A stretch of DNA of 64,000 bases from Streptomyces macrolidinus (GCF_023887685.1 NZ_JAMWMR010000001.1:248001-312000), one strand, 5' to 3'. Counted from the stretch's first letter, positions 35,191-44,622 are shown. Notes: a model not told the origin generated them from the sequence alone. Numbers and translations: made by a program.

Positions 35191-36573
35191 TCAGACGCGG
35201 CTGCGCTTCCGCTGCCACGCGTAGCCGACCGCCGCCAGGAACAGGGTCATGCCGCCGGTCGAGTAGAGCTGTACACGGGTGTCCGGCTGGCGCCACATCA
35301 GGACGGTGATCGCCGCCATGCACGCCAGCGCCACCCAGGTCAGCACCGGGAACGCCCACATGCGCACCACCAGCTTCTCGGGTGCCTCCCGCTCCATCCG
35401 GCGACGCAGCCGCAACTGCGAGGCCCCGATGGAGAACCAGACGACGAGGATCACCGCGCCGATCATGTTCAGCAGCCACAGGAAGACGTCGTGCGGACGC
35501 CAGTAGCTGAGGACGACGCAGACGAACCCGAAGACGGACGAGGCGAGAACGGCCGCGCGCGGGACGCCCGCGGAGACCTTGCCCAGCGCCTTGGGGCCCT
35601 GGCCGCGCTCCACCAGCGAGTACGCGATACGGGAGGCGCCGTAGATGTTGGCGTTCATCGCGGACAGCAGCGCGACCAGCACCACCACGTTCATCAACTG
35701 CCCGGCGCCCGGGATGCCCAGGTGGTCGAGGGTGGCCACGTACGGGCCCTTCTCGACGACCTCGGGGTTGTCCCAGGGCACCAGCGTGACGATGACCGCC
35801 ATCGAGCCGATGTAGAAGAGCGCGATGCGCCACATCGCCGTACGGACCGCGCTCGCCACGCCCTTGACCGGGTCCTCGGACTCGGCCGCCGCGATGGTGA
35901 CCGTCTCCAGACCGCCGTACGCGAACAGCGACGCGAGCAGACCGATCACCAGGCCCTGGCTGCCATGGGGCAGGAAGTCACTGAGGTTCGAGGCGCCGGG
36001 GGAGCCCGTGCCGGGCAGGACGCCGACGATCGCCAGCACACCGAGCAGCAGGAAGAGCGTGATCGCGCCGACCTTCAGCGCTGCGAACCAGAACTCGAAC
36101 TCGCCGAAGTTCTTCACCGCCGCGAGGTTCGAGGCGCAGAAGACCACCATGAACAGCGCCACCCACGCCCACTCGGGCGTGCCCGGCAGCCAGCCGGTGA
36201 CGATCTTCGCGGCGCCGATGCCCTCGAGACCCACGGCCGTGCAGAGCACGACCCAGAACGCCCAGCCCGCGGTGAAGCCCGCCCACGGCCCGAACGCCCG
36301 CTCGGCGTGCGCCGAGAAGGAACCCGACGACGGATAGGCGGCCGACATCTCGCCGAGCATCCGCATCACCAGCATGACGAGCAGACCGGAGACGGTGTAC
36401 GCGATCACGATGGACGGGCCGGCGGCGGCGATCCCCGCACCGGAGCCGACGAACAGACCGGCGCCGATCACGCCACCGAGGGCGATCATCGACAGATGGC
36501 GCTGTTTCAGGCCGTGCGAGAGGGAGGAGGCATCGGCCGAGGGCGATGTCTCGACGGTGGTGCTGCTGGGCAT
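35191..36573 (-). CDS. amino-acid permease (APC superfamily, GabP/AAT type)
   Basis: From the ATG at 36573 the protein is 460 residues; ATGs at 36633 and 36657 are alternatives and would add 20-28 N-terminal residues. Twelve membrane helices are predicted. The AAT-family signature opens the first helix: HLSMIALGGVIGAGLFVGSG. It continues with MRMLGEMSAAYPSSGSFS and the cytoplasmic FGEFEFWFAALKVG. It imports an amino acid with protons; specificity is not evident. A paralogue with the same motifs lies 1 kb downstream of its 5' end, with bioY between. Confidence 0.85.
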   Translation of the reverse strand: MPSSTTVETSPSADASSLSHGLKQRHLSMIALGGVIGAGLFVGSGAGIAAAGPSIVIAYTVSGLLVMLVMRMLGEMSAAYPSSGSFSAHAERAFGPWAGFTAGWAFWVVLCTAVGLEGIGAAKIVTGWLPGTPEWAWVALFMVVFCASNLAAVKNFGEFEFWFAALKVGAITLFLLLGVLAIVGVLPGTGSPGASNLSDFLPHGSQGLVIGLLASLFAYGGLETVTIAAAESEDPVKGVASAVRTAMWRIALFYIGSMAVIVTLVPWDNPEVVEKGPYVATLDHLGIPGAGQLMNVVVLVALLSAMNANIYGASRIAYSLVERGQGPKALGKVSAGVPRAAVLASSVFGFVCVVLSYWRPHDVFLWLLNMIGAVILVVWFSIGASQLRLRRRMEREAPEKLVVRMWAFPVLTWVALACMAAITVLMWRQPDTRVQLYSTGGMTLFLAAVGYAWQRKRSRV

Positions 36574-36962
36574 CTGGCTGCGACCCCGTTCCGTGCGGGA
36601 GAAGGACCCGCACAGTCTCGGCGTCCTGTTCATGGCAAGCGAGGGGCTGCCCACCATGCGGACAGGCGCGGTACGGAAGGTGAGAGCGCGCTCACGCGGC
36701 GCCCGGCGGCGGCGGTGGCGCTAGGACGGGGGAAAGCACGATTGGCTAAACCCTACAGTCTCGGCCTCTCGCGACGATGCCTGAAGAGCGCTGCATCCCC
36801 AGTGACTAGCATCACCTCGCCCGAGGTGTAGCCAACGTCCTTTGTGCAGAGCCCACCAAGCCGTCGTCCCCCCCTTTGTCGACCGCGACCGATGATCACC
36901 CCTGGGCGCCTGGGATAGCGTCACCGTGTTCCGTACCGTCCCCACCGCCGGAGTGAGTCCTC
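36574..36962. other. intergenic region permease / bioY
   Basis: About 390 bases between divergent genes. A minus-strand TAGGGT (near 36749) could be the permease -10. A perfect CACCTCG-CC-CGAGGTG palindrome lies at 36813-36828. TAGCGT near 36917 could be the bioY -10. No ORF is supported. Confidence 0.45.
36813..36828. promoter_or_regulatory. 16-bp palindrome upstream of bioY
   Basis: CACCTCG-CC-CGAGGTG is a perfect inverted repeat with 7-bp arms in the divergent intergenic region, about 135 bases before the bioY start. It is a plausible operator for either gene; the regulator is unknown. Confidence 0.4.
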
Positions 36963-37541
36963 ATGAGCACTGCCACCGCCACTGCCCGCCCCGGCGAGGT
37001 CCTCGCCGACCTGCTGCCGACCTCCCGCGTCCTCGACGCCACCCTCGTCCTCGGCGGCGCCGCGCTGACCGGGCTCGCCGCGCAGATCGCGGTGCCGATC
37101 CCCGGCACCCCGGTGCCGGTGACCGGACAGACCTTCGCCGCGCTGCTCGTGGGCACCGCGCTCGGCGCCCGCCGCGGCTTCCTCGCGCTCGCCCTGTACG
37201 CGCTCGCCGGTATCGCCGGTGTGCCGTGGTTCGCCGACGGCGCCTCCGGCGCGGGCGGCGCCTCCTTCGGCTATGTCCTCGGCATGCTGCTCGCCTCGGC
37301 CGCCGTGGGCGCCCTGGCCCGCCGCGGCGCGGACCGCTCGGCGGTGCGCATGGCCGGTGTCATGCTGCTCGGCGAGGCGATCATCTACGCGGTCGGCGTT
37401 CCCTACCTGGCCCTCGTGACCGGCATGTCCCTCCCGGCGGCGCTCGCGGCCGGCTTCGTCCCGTTCCTGATCGGCGACGTCCTCAAGGCCGCCCTGGCGA
37501 TGGGCCTGCTGCCCACCGCCTGGAAGCTCGCCGGGAAGTGA
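36963..37541 (+). CDS. bioY: biotin transporter S-component BioY
   Basis: A 192-residue membrane protein with six predicted helices and BioY signatures: LVLGGAALTGLAAQIAVPIP, GTPVPVTGQTFAALLVGTAL, FLALALYALAGIAGVPWFAD and the C-terminal GFVPFLIGDVLKAALAMGLL, whose Asp and Lys bind biotin. It takes up biotin either alone or with the ECF module (BioM/BioN-type ATPase and T component), which is not encoded next to it here. Single gene between two amino-acid permease genes, ended by a hairpin. Confidence 0.92.
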   Translation: MSTATATARPGEVLADLLPTSRVLDATLVLGGAALTGLAAQIAVPIPGTPVPVTGQTFAALLVGTALGARRGFLALALYALAGIAGVPWFADGASGAGGASFGYVLGMLLASAAVGALARRGADRSAVRMAGVMLLGEAIIYAVGVPYLALVTGMSLPAALAAGFVPFLIGDVLKAALAMGLLPTAWKLAGK

Positions 37542-37562
37542 CCCGGTAGTTCCCGATCCACG

Positions 37563-37604
37563 CGGAAGGGCCCCGCAGGCGTCGTACGCCGCAGGGCCCT
37601 TCCG
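37563..37604. terminator. convergent terminator, bioY / amino-acid permease
   Basis: CGGAAGGGCCC (37563-37573) pairs with GGGCCCTTCCG (37594-37604); the interior also pairs (GCAGGCGT with ACGCCGC). Confidence 0.75.
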
Positions 37605-37630
37605 TATGAGTGCGTGTGCGTGGGTGCCGG

Positions 37631-39118
37631 TCAGGCGCCGACCTTCGCCGGTGCCTCGTCGGCGTCCGCGTCCTTGCCCGCGACCGCCTCGGGGGCCCGG
37701 CCGCGGCCCAGCTTCTGCTTCACCAGCGCGACCCCCACCACCACGGCGGCGACGAGCAGCGACAGCGACACGGTCGTCCGGCCGTTGTGCTCGGTGTCCG
37801 TCAGCATGTAGGCGAGAACGGCGAGCATCAGCGCCGTCGTGGCCCACGTCAGATACGGGTACAGCCACATCTTCACGGTCAGCTTCTCGGGCGCCTCGCG
37901 CTGAATGATCTTGCGCATCCGAAGCTGCGAGAAGCAGATCACCAGCCAGACGAAGATGGCGACCGCACCACTGGAGTTGACCAGGAAGAGGAAGACCGTG
38001 TCCGGGAACTTGTAGTTGAAGAAGACGGCGAGGAAGCCGAAGAGGACGGAGACGAGAATCGCCGCCCGCGGCACACCACGACGGGTCGTCTGCGCGAAGG
38101 ACTTCGGCGCGTCGCCGCGCTGACCGAGCGAGAAGGCCATCCGGGAGGCCGTGTAGAGCCCGGAGTTGAGACAGGACAGCACCGACGCCAGCACGATGAA
38201 GTTCATGATCTGGCCGGCGTGCGGGATACCGAGGGAGTCCAGGGCCGCGACGTACGAGCCCTTCTTCTCGATCGCCGGGTCGTTCCACGGGATCAGACAG
38301 ATGACCACGAAGATCGAGCCCAGGTAGAAGATGGCGATACGCCAGATGATGCTGTTCGTGGCCTTGGTCACGGCCCGCTGCGGGTCCTCCGCCTCGCTCG
38401 CCGCCAGCGTCGGGATCTCACTGCCCATGAAGCAGAAGACCACCAGCAGCACACCGGTGAGGATGGCGCCGGGACCATGGGGCAGGAAGCCGCCGTGCGC
38501 GGTGAGGTTGCTCAGGCCCGCCTGGTCGCTGTGGACACCCGGCAGCACGCCGAAGACCGCGAGACCGCCGACGACGATGAACGCACCGATCGCCACGACC
38601 TTGATCCCGGCGAACCAGAACTCGAACTCACCGTAGGAGCCGACCGAGACGAGGTTGGTCGCGGTCAGGACGACCATGACGATGAGCGCCCAGCCCCACT
38701 GCGGTACGGCCGGGATCCAGCCCTCCAGGATCTTGGCGCCCGCGGTGGCCTCCACGGCGAGCACGACCACCCAGAAGAACCAGTACAGCCAGCCGATCGA
38801 GAACCCGGCCCAGCGGCCGAGCGCGCGGTCCGCGTGCGCCGAGAAGGAACCCGAGGTCGGATTCGCCACGGACATCTCGCCCAGCATGCGCATCACCAGC
38901 ACCACGAGCGTGCCGACCAAGGCGTAGGAGAGCAGGATGCCGGGACCCGTGGTGGCGATACCGGTACTGGAACCGACGAAGAGACCGGCGCCGATGACAC
39001 CGCCGATGGCGATCATCGACAGATGACGGTTCTTCAGTCCCGCCTGAAGGCCGCCACCGGATTCTCCGGGGCGGCCAGGGTCGGTTCCGGCCTTCGCAGG
39101 CGGCGGCAGTGAGGTCAT
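37631..39118 (-). CDS. amino-acid permease (APC superfamily, GabP/AAT type), paralogue
   Basis: A 495-residue permease from the ATG at 39118, preceded by AAGGAA. It has the same motifs as the permease at 35191 (HLSMIAIGGVIGAGLFVGSS, MRMLGEMSVANPTSGSFS, YGEFEFWFAGIKVVA) and twelve predicted helices. A longer hydrophilic C-terminal tail is rich in Ala/Glu/Asp (about 25 residues). The two permeases probably arose by duplication. Substrate is unknown; relatives transport GABA, proline, lysine or aromatic amino acids. Confidence 0.87.
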   Translation of the reverse strand: MTSLPPPAKAGTDPGRPGESGGGLQAGLKNRHLSMIAIGGVIGAGLFVGSSTGIATTGPGILLSYALVGTLVVLVMRMLGEMSVANPTSGSFSAHADRALGRWAGFSIGWLYWFFWVVVLAVEATAGAKILEGWIPAVPQWGWALIVMVVLTATNLVSVGSYGEFEFWFAGIKVVAIGAFIVVGGLAVFGVLPGVHSDQAGLSNLTAHGGFLPHGPGAILTGVLLVVFCFMGSEIPTLAASEAEDPQRAVTKATNSIIWRIAIFYLGSIFVVICLIPWNDPAIEKKGSYVAALDSLGIPHAGQIMNFIVLASVLSCLNSGLYTASRMAFSLGQRGDAPKSFAQTTRRGVPRAAILVSVLFGFLAVFFNYKFPDTVFLFLVNSSGAVAIFVWLVICFSQLRMRKIIQREAPEKLTVKMWLYPYLTWATTALMLAVLAYMLTDTEHNGRTTVSLSLLVAAVVVGVALVKQKLGRGRAPEAVAGKDADADEAPAKVGA

Positions 39119-39419
39119 AGGGGAATTTCCTTCGCGCCGAGTGGGGGTGGAGGACAGGCGTGCGTGCGGGCACATCTGCCCTGACGAGCGGAATACAGGC
39201 CCTCAACGAGCGGAGTGGGGGAGGCTCGTGCGATCGGTGGATCCGATCGGTGGCTCAGTGGAACAGCGTCGGTCCAGTGAATCCGAGGCTAATGAATTCG
39301 GGAACCTTTGAATCCCGATTGTTACTTCAATTTCGCCCGAAGATCTGTAGCGCGGCTCACATGTGGGATGAAAGACACCCGGCGAGACCGCCCCCCGGCA
39401 GCCGTGTCACACTCGGTCC
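39119..39419. other. intergenic region permease / rpiB
   Basis: About 300 bases between divergent genes, visibly more AT-rich around 39290-39370. GATCGGTGG is repeated at 39233 and 39246. No ORF or RNA gene seen. Confidence 0.5.
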
Positions 39420-39905
39420 ATGCGCGTGTACCTCGGCTCAGACCATGCCGGCTTCGAACTGAAGAACCACCTCGTCGAGTGGCTCAAGGCAGCCGGCCAC
39501 GAGCCCGTCGACTGCGGGCCCCACATCTACGACGCCCAGGACGACTACCCGCCGTTCTGCCTGCGCGCCGCGGAGCGCACGGCCGCGGACACCGACGCCC
39601 TCGGCATCGTGATCGGCGGCTCCGGCAACGGCGAGCAGATCGCCGCGAACAAGGTCAAGGGCGTCCGTGCGGCCCTCGCCTGGAGCGAGGAGACCGCGGC
39701 GCTCGGCCGCCAGCACAACAACGCCAACGTCGTCGCCGTGGGCGCGCGGATGCACACGCAGGACGAGGCGACGAAGTTCGTCGAGACGTTCCTGAACACC
39801 CCGTTCTCGGGCGACGAGCGCCACGTGCGGCGCATCGACATGCTGGCGTCGTACGAGACCACGGGCGACCTGCCGCCGATCCCTCCCCACCACCCGCAGG
39901 GCTGA
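39420..39905 (+). CDS. rpiB: ribose-5-phosphate isomerase B
   Basis: A 161-residue RpiB/LacA-type isomerase interconverting ribose 5-phosphate and ribulose 5-phosphate in the pentose phosphate pathway. Family motifs: VYLGSDHAGFELKNHLVEWL at the start, the YPPFCLRAAE helix, the anion hole GIVIGGSGNGEQIAANKVKG, and RQHNNANVVAVGAR. As in other actinobacterial RpiB proteins, the active-site Cys position of the E. coli enzyme (GTGIG) is replaced (GGSGNG). It is followed after 107 bases by the Fpg/Nei glycosylase gene in the same direction. Confidence 0.93.
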   Translation: MRVYLGSDHAGFELKNHLVEWLKAAGHEPVDCGPHIYDAQDDYPPFCLRAAERTAADTDALGIVIGGSGNGEQIAANKVKGVRAALAWSEETAALGRQHNNANVVAVGARMHTQDEATKFVETFLNTPFSGDERHVRRIDMLASYETTGDLPPIPPHHPQG

Positions 39906-40012
39906 GACACCACAAGCGAACACGGGGGCGGCGGACGGCCGGGGTTCCGAACGGAGCCCCGGCCCCTGACGTTCACCGCAGTCCCCGACGTTCACCGGGA
40001 GGGAGCACGACC

Positions 40013-40822
40013 GTGCCGGAGGGGCACACCATTCACCGGCTCGCCGAGGACTACGCGGCGCGGTTCGCGGGTGGCGCCGTCACCGTACGCAGCCCCCAGG
40101 GCAAGTTCGCCGACGCCGCGGCCCTCCTCGACGGGGCCGTACTGCGCACCGCCGACGCCCACGGCAAGCACCTCTTCCTCGGCTTCCGGGGCGCCGAGTG
40201 GGTGCACATCCACCTCGGCCTCTTCGGCAAGGTCACCTTCGGGGACGCCCCCGCGCCCCCGCCCACCGACACGGTCCGCCTCCGGCTCGCGAACCCGGTC
40301 TCGTACGTCGATCTGCGCGGCCCCACCACCTGCGCCCTGATCACCGACGACGAGAAGTCCGCCGTGCACGGGCGCCTCGGCCCCGATCCGCTGCGCGCCG
40401 ACGCCGACCCGGACGCCGTGTACCGCCGGGTCTCCCGCAGCCGCACCACCATCGCCGCCCTGCTGATGGACCAGAAGGTCATCGCCGGTGTCGGCAACGT
40501 CTACCGCGCCGAGGTCCTCTTCCGGCACGGCATCGACCCCTACCGCCCCGGCAAGGACCTCACCCGGGCCGAGTGGGACGCGATCTGGGCCGACCTGGTC
40601 GACCTCATGCGCGAGGGTGTGCGCAACAACCGCATCGACACCGTCCGCCCCGAGCACACCCCCGAGGCCATGGGCCGTCCCCCGCGCGTCGACGATCACG
40701 GCGGCGAGGTGTACGTGTACCGCAGGGCGCACCTGCCCTGCCACATCTGCGGCGGCGAGATCCGCACCGCCGACCTCGCCGCCCGCAACCTCTTCTGGTG
40801 CCCGACCTGCCAGAAGGCCTAG
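40013..40822 (+). CDS. Fpg/Nei family DNA glycosylase
   Basis: The GTG at 40013 follows GGGAGG and yields 269 residues starting VPEGHTIHRLAEDY. After initiator Met removal, Pro1 and Glu2 form the catalytic N-terminus of Fpg/Nei enzymes, which excise oxidised bases and nick abasic DNA. The helix-two-turn-helix is MDQKVIAGVGNVYRAEVLF. A C-terminal zinc finger C-x2-C-x16-C-x2-C (CHICGG ... WCPTC) ends the protein. The HTI sequence after PEG resembles actinobacterial Nei2 proteins more than Fpg. Probably co-transcribed with rpiB. Confidence 0.9.
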   Translation: MPEGHTIHRLAEDYAARFAGGAVTVRSPQGKFADAAALLDGAVLRTADAHGKHLFLGFRGAEWVHIHLGLFGKVTFGDAPAPPPTDTVRLRLANPVSYVDLRGPTTCALITDDEKSAVHGRLGPDPLRADADPDAVYRRVSRSRTTIAALLMDQKVIAGVGNVYRAEVLFRHGIDPYRPGKDLTRAEWDAIWADLVDLMREGVRNNRIDTVRPEHTPEAMGRPPRVDDHGGEVYVYRRAHLPCHICGGEIRTADLAARNLFWCPTCQKA

Positions 40823-40840
40823 CCAGGGCTCAGTTCGGCT

Positions 40841-42070
40841 CTAGAACTCGTGCGGCAGCCACGGGGCCACCGTCGAGCCGAACGCCGACGACGCCTCCGC
40901 CAGCGCGCCTTGGCGCAGCTCCCGTACCCGTCCCGCCGCCGCCAGCGCCGTGAGCGAGATGCCGCCGAGATAGGCCGACCCCAACTCCCGTACGGACAGG
41001 GCGAGATCGGCGGCGTCCGTGGTCCGCTCGCAGGACGCGCCCTTCGCGTCGCCCGTCAGCCGCCAACGCCCCTCGTTCCAGGGGCAGAACGCGTCCTCGA
41101 CCTCGAACACCAGGTCCACCGGCGCCTGGTACGTACGCGCCTGGAGCGCCGCGCCCACGTCCACCAGCCGGACATGGAGCGAGTCCTTCGTCCGGAGGTC
41201 GCAGCGGCGGATGTCCGACACCTGGTGCTGCCAGGCCTCGTCCACCGGCCGCCCGAGCGCGACGACCCGCGACGTCAGATCGATGTCGAGGAGGAACCGC
41301 CACAACGCGGAACGGGCCGCCGCGTCCAGGCCCTCCAACTGCTGCACGAGCACCCTGCCGTCGGCGCTGGCGTGGCTCCACTCCGGCTTGACCCGGAAGC
41401 GCGTGTAGCCCACGATCTCGCCGTCCCGCTCGGCGACCACGCACTGCAACGGCGAGGCCCCCTCCCGCGAGCGCTCCGGATCGAGCAGTTCGAGCCGCTT
41501 CCAGTGGGGCTGGCGCGCCAGCATGCCCGGCCGCTCCGGCACCAGACGCGCGTACACCGCCTCGCACGCGTCGTGGACCTCGGCCGGAGCGGCGTACCGC
41601 AGCCGTACGTCGTCCGTGCCGGGCGGCACCGACAGCCGTACGCGACGGCTGTCGATCTCCACGTTGACATGGAACGTGCCGATGCCGTACCCGAACCGGC
41701 CGTAGATCGCGGGCTCGGACGCGGTCAGCACCGCGAGCGGCTCTCCCCAGGAACGGACGTCGTCGAGCTGTCGGCGCATCATCGACGTCAGCACCCCGCG
41801 CCGACGGTGGGTGGCCGCGACGCTCACTCCGGTGACGCCCGCCGCGGGGACCGAGGCGCCGCCGGGGACGGTGAGACGGAAGCTGAACGCACCCGCCGTA
41901 CCGATAAGTTCCTCTTCGTCCCATGCTCCCAAGAAGCGGTCGTATTCGCACAGTTGGTGCAAGAATTCACGCGCTTCGGGTGCTTCGTCCACTCCGCCGA
42001 AGGCGCGGAGGAGGTTGTCGTACCAACTGTTCCACTCGTCTTGTCGCAGCGGTCGCACATCTGTTGCCAT
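40841..42070 (-). CDS. Eis-like GNAT acetyltransferase
   Basis: A 409-residue three-domain GNAT protein like mycobacterial Eis. The N-terminal GNAT core has the acetyl-CoA loop VSVAATHRRRGVLTSMMRRQ (V/A-x-x-x-x-R-R-x-G motif). A second GNAT-like region follows, then a C-terminal SCP2-like domain (LVFEVEDAFCPWNEGRWRLT). It ends in HEF, the C-terminal carboxylate being catalytic in this family. It N-acetylates amines, possibly aminoglycosides or Lys residues. Divergent from the SpoIIE-type phosphatase gene. Confidence 0.88.
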   Translation of the reverse strand: MATDVRPLRQDEWNSWYDNLLRAFGGVDEAPEAREFLHQLCEYDRFLGAWDEEELIGTAGAFSFRLTVPGGASVPAAGVTGVSVAATHRRRGVLTSMMRRQLDDVRSWGEPLAVLTASEPAIYGRFGYGIGTFHVNVEIDSRRVRLSVPPGTDDVRLRYAAPAEVHDACEAVYARLVPERPGMLARQPHWKRLELLDPERSREGASPLQCVVAERDGEIVGYTRFRVKPEWSHASADGRVLVQQLEGLDAAARSALWRFLLDIDLTSRVVALGRPVDEAWQHQVSDIRRCDLRTKDSLHVRLVDVGAALQARTYQAPVDLVFEVEDAFCPWNEGRWRLTGDAKGASCERTTDAADLALSVRELGSAYLGGISLTALAAAGRVRELRQGALAEASSAFGSTVAPWLPHEF

Positions 42071-42205
42071 AAGCCATGCCTACCAGGGCGTTGAGGGACG
42101 GGCGACGTAATTTCGCCCCGGTCATCGGGCCCGGATCGGTGTGAAGTTCAGCGCTCGGAGGGGGGACAAGTGGGACCTCCCGTGCCAAGCGACCGGTCGG
42201 ATGGA

Positions 42206-42211
42206 TAGGGT
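42206..42211 (+). promoter_or_regulatory. -10 box, likely leaderless start of the phosphatase gene
   Basis: TAGGGT eight bases before the ATG at 42220, with no Shine-Dalgarno between. Confidence 0.45.
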
Positions 42212-42219
42212 CCCGAACG

Positions 42220-43398
42220 ATGGCAGCAGGACGAGAGAGGCGCGCGGAAGCCGACACGTTCACGGCCCGGTTGAAGAAGCAGTGGCACCGGGTCCGTATC
42301 GGCCTGCGCAGATCCGCCGTGGACTACTTCCGCGGGGACGGCTCGGACTGGATCGCGCTGACCGGTCTGCTGCTGTCGGTTCCGCTGATCGCGGCGACAA
42401 CGTTGGCCGATCCCGTGTGGTGCTCACCGGCCGTGCTGGTCCTGCCGATCGTGGCGGGCGGCCTGCTGCTGCGGCCCTCCAGCCTGCTCGGCCTGTACGC
42501 CGCCGCGGCCACCGCGCTGATCATCGAGTCCGTCCGGCTCGGGCCGTACACCGAGGGGCCCTCGCGGGTCACCCCCGGCATCGTGCTCGTGGTCGCGGCC
42601 TGCGGCTTCTTCGGGCTGCTGATCGCCCAGTTCCGCAGCCGGGTCGGCGTGCCCTGGCGGCGCGGCGGCACCATGCTCTTCGACCTGCGCGAACGCATCC
42701 GGGTCCAGAGCAAGTTGCCGAGACTGCCACGGGGCTGGCACCACGAGATGGCGCTCAGACCGGCCGGAGGGCAGTCGTTCTCGGGCGACTTCGTGGTCGC
42801 GGCCCGTACGAACGGGGGCCGCACGCTGGAGGTCGTCCTCACCGATGTCTCGGGCAAGGGCATGGACGCGGGCTCACGCGCACTGCTGCTGTCCGGGGCG
42901 TTCGGCGGCCTGCTGGGGTCGCTTCCCCCGCATGCGTTCCTGCCCGCGGCGAACGGCTATCTGCTCCGCCAGGACTGGGACGAGGGCTTCGCGACCTCCA
43001 TCCATCTGGTCCTCGACCTGGACTCGGGCGACTACGAGCTGTACTCGGCCGGACATCCCCCGGGCCTCCAGCTCAGCGCGGGCACCGGACGCTGGGAGGA
43101 GAAGGCGGCCGAGGGGCCGCTCCTCGGGGTCTACGACGGCGCCCAGTTCGACTCGGTGAAGGGCTCGCTGCGCTCCGGAGATGTCCTGATGCTGTTCACG
43201 GACGGCCTGGTGGAGACCTCCGAACGCGACATCGTCGAGGGCATCGACCGCCTCACGGGCGAGGCCGACCGCTATGTGACCGGCGGCTTCCACGGCGCGG
43301 CCTGGCATCTCATCGAGGCGGTGGCCAAGGACGTGAACGACGACCGGGCACTGCTGCTGATCTGCCGGGAGGGCCCGACGGCCCAGGCCGTGCGCTGA
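42220..43398 (+). CDS. membrane PP2C/SpoIIE-type serine phosphatase
   Basis: A 392-residue protein. After a basic N-terminus, three membrane helices occur at about residues 48-70 (LTGLLLSVPLIAATTL), 75-115 (VLVLPIVAGGLLLRPSSLLG and onward) and 122-142 (GIVLVVAACGFFGLLIAQF). From about residue 165 the SpoIIE phosphatase domain runs: SGDFVVAAR with the metal-binding Asp, TDVSGKGMDAGS, DYELYSAGHPPGL, and DVLMLFTDGLVETSERD. It dephosphorylates anti-sigma-factor antagonists in partner-switching modules; no sigma or STAS gene is adjacent. Confidence 0.88.
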   Translation: MAAGRERRAEADTFTARLKKQWHRVRIGLRRSAVDYFRGDGSDWIALTGLLLSVPLIAATTLADPVWCSPAVLVLPIVAGGLLLRPSSLLGLYAAAATALIIESVRLGPYTEGPSRVTPGIVLVVAACGFFGLLIAQFRSRVGVPWRRGGTMLFDLRERIRVQSKLPRLPRGWHHEMALRPAGGQSFSGDFVVAARTNGGRTLEVVLTDVSGKGMDAGSRALLLSGAFGGLLGSLPPHAFLPAANGYLLRQDWDEGFATSIHLVLDLDSGDYELYSAGHPPGLQLSAGTGRWEEKAAEGPLLGVYDGAQFDSVKGSLRSGDVLMLFTDGLVETSERDIVEGIDRLTGEADRYVTGGFHGAAWHLIEAVAKDVNDDRALLLICREGPTAQAVR

Positions 43399-43419
43399 GC
43401 CGGCAGCGCGTGCGTACGC

Positions 43420-43451
43420 GAGAGGGGCCGCGGTTCCCCACGGCCCCTCTC
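43420..43451. terminator. convergent terminator, phosphatase / acyltransferase
   Basis: GAGAGGGGCCG (43420-43430) pairs with CGGCCCCTCTC (43441-43451). Confidence 0.7.
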
Positions 43452-43473
43452 CGCACCTCTTCGTACGCTTCGC

Positions 43474-44622
43474 TCAGGACTTCACGCGCTCCCGAGCGAT
43501 CTCGGCGGCGTCCCTCTTGAACGCCCAGTCCATCGTGGGCTCCATCGCGAAGCGGAAGACCCGTCGCACCGGGGCCGTGCACAGGACCGTCACCAAGGAG
43601 GCCGCGAGGAGGGTCACGCAGAGCGCGCCGAGGGGCCCGTGCAGCCAGTCCGCCTCCAGCCAGCCCCGGAAGTCCGCGGTCTTGGTGAAGAAGCCGTGCA
43701 GCAGATAGCCGTACAGCGTGCCGGTGCCCAGCGTGGTGAACCACATCGTCCGGCCCGGCACCCAGGCGAAGAAGCAGGCCGTGAGCACCAGCGAGGCGGC
43801 CAGCAGCCCGAGGACCATCACCGGGCCGCACCACCAGGGCGCCGCCAACTCCTGTGCGGCGTCACGGTGGTAGAACCAGGCCGGATTCATCCGCGGCACC
43901 GCCCACCACGCCACGGCCGCCGCGGCGGCGATCACGGGCAGCGACAGGAGCCGGGCGCCGCGGCGGCGCACCGCCTGGAAGTGCTCCGGCTTCATCGACA
44001 GACCGATGACGAAGAACGGCATGAACTGGAGCACCCGCTGGAGGTCCAGGTCGTCGCCGATGTCGGGTGACATGGACGCCAGCAGGGCGATCGCGATGGA
44101 CACCGGGACGGGGTGGCGGACCAGCTTCCACAGGGGGGTGGTCAGCCGCCAGACGAACAGCGCGACCAGGAACCACGTCAGATACCAGGGGTCGAGCAGG
44201 CTGATCGGCATATCGGGGTCGTCGCCGACCGCGCGCTCGAAGAGGGTGTACGCGGTCTCGAACACGACGTAGGGCACGAGCACGCCGGTCACGAGGCGCT
44301 TCAGCTTCGCGGGGCGCATGTCGAAACTGCGTGAGAAATAGCCGGAGATGACGATGAAGGCCGGCATGTGGAAGGCGTAGACGAACATGTACGCGGCTTG
44401 GAGCGTACGACTGTCGCCCTTCAGCGGCTCCCAGGCGTGGCCCATGGCCACCAGGACGATCGCCAGGTACTTGGCGTTGTCGAAGAAGGCGTCACGCCGC
44501 TTACCGGGCGGTGTGGCGGACTGTGGATCGCGCGGACTCGGCTCTGCGTCGGGTGCTGACTGCTCCGGGGGCGCCGACGACGGGCCCGGTGCTCTTGTGG
44601 AGGACGAGGCGGCGGGAAACAT
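43474..44622 (-). CDS. membrane acyltransferase (acyltransferase 3 family)
   Basis: A 382-residue integral membrane protein from the ATG at 44622. After a Ser/Pro-rich 45-residue N-terminus it has about ten helices of the Acyl_transf_3 family: RDAFFDNAKYLAIVLVAMGH with the catalytic His, MFVYAFHMPAFIVISGYFSR, DPWYLTWFLVALFVWRL, LQFMPFFVIGLSMKPEHF. Members O-acylate sugars of glycans or antibiotics. A minus-strand TAGGGT (44630-44635) lies seven bases before the start, suggesting leaderless transcription. Longer in-frame extensions lie beyond that promoter. Confidence 0.85.
   Translation of the reverse strand: MFPAASSSTRAPGPSSAPPEQSAPDAEPSPRDPQSATPPGKRRDAFFDNAKYLAIVLVAMGHAWEPLKGDSRTLQAAYMFVYAFHMPAFIVISGYFSRSFDMRPAKLKRLVTGVLVPYVVFETAYTLFERAVGDDPDMPISLLDPWYLTWFLVALFVWRLTTPLWKLVRHPVPVSIAIALLASMSPDIGDDLDLQRVLQFMPFFVIGLSMKPEHFQAVRRRGARLLSLPVIAAAAAVAWWAVPRMNPAWFYHRDAAQELAAPWWCGPVMVLGLLAASLVLTACFFAWVPGRTMWFTTLGTGTLYGYLLHGFFTKTADFRGWLEADWLHGPLGALCVTLLAASLVTVLCTAPVRRVFRFAMEPTMDWAFKRDAAEIARERVKS

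Noticed and set aside
36700..36962. biotin repressor (BirA/BioQ) operator before bioY
   Set aside because: No sequence matching the consensus sites I know; only an unassigned palindrome is present.
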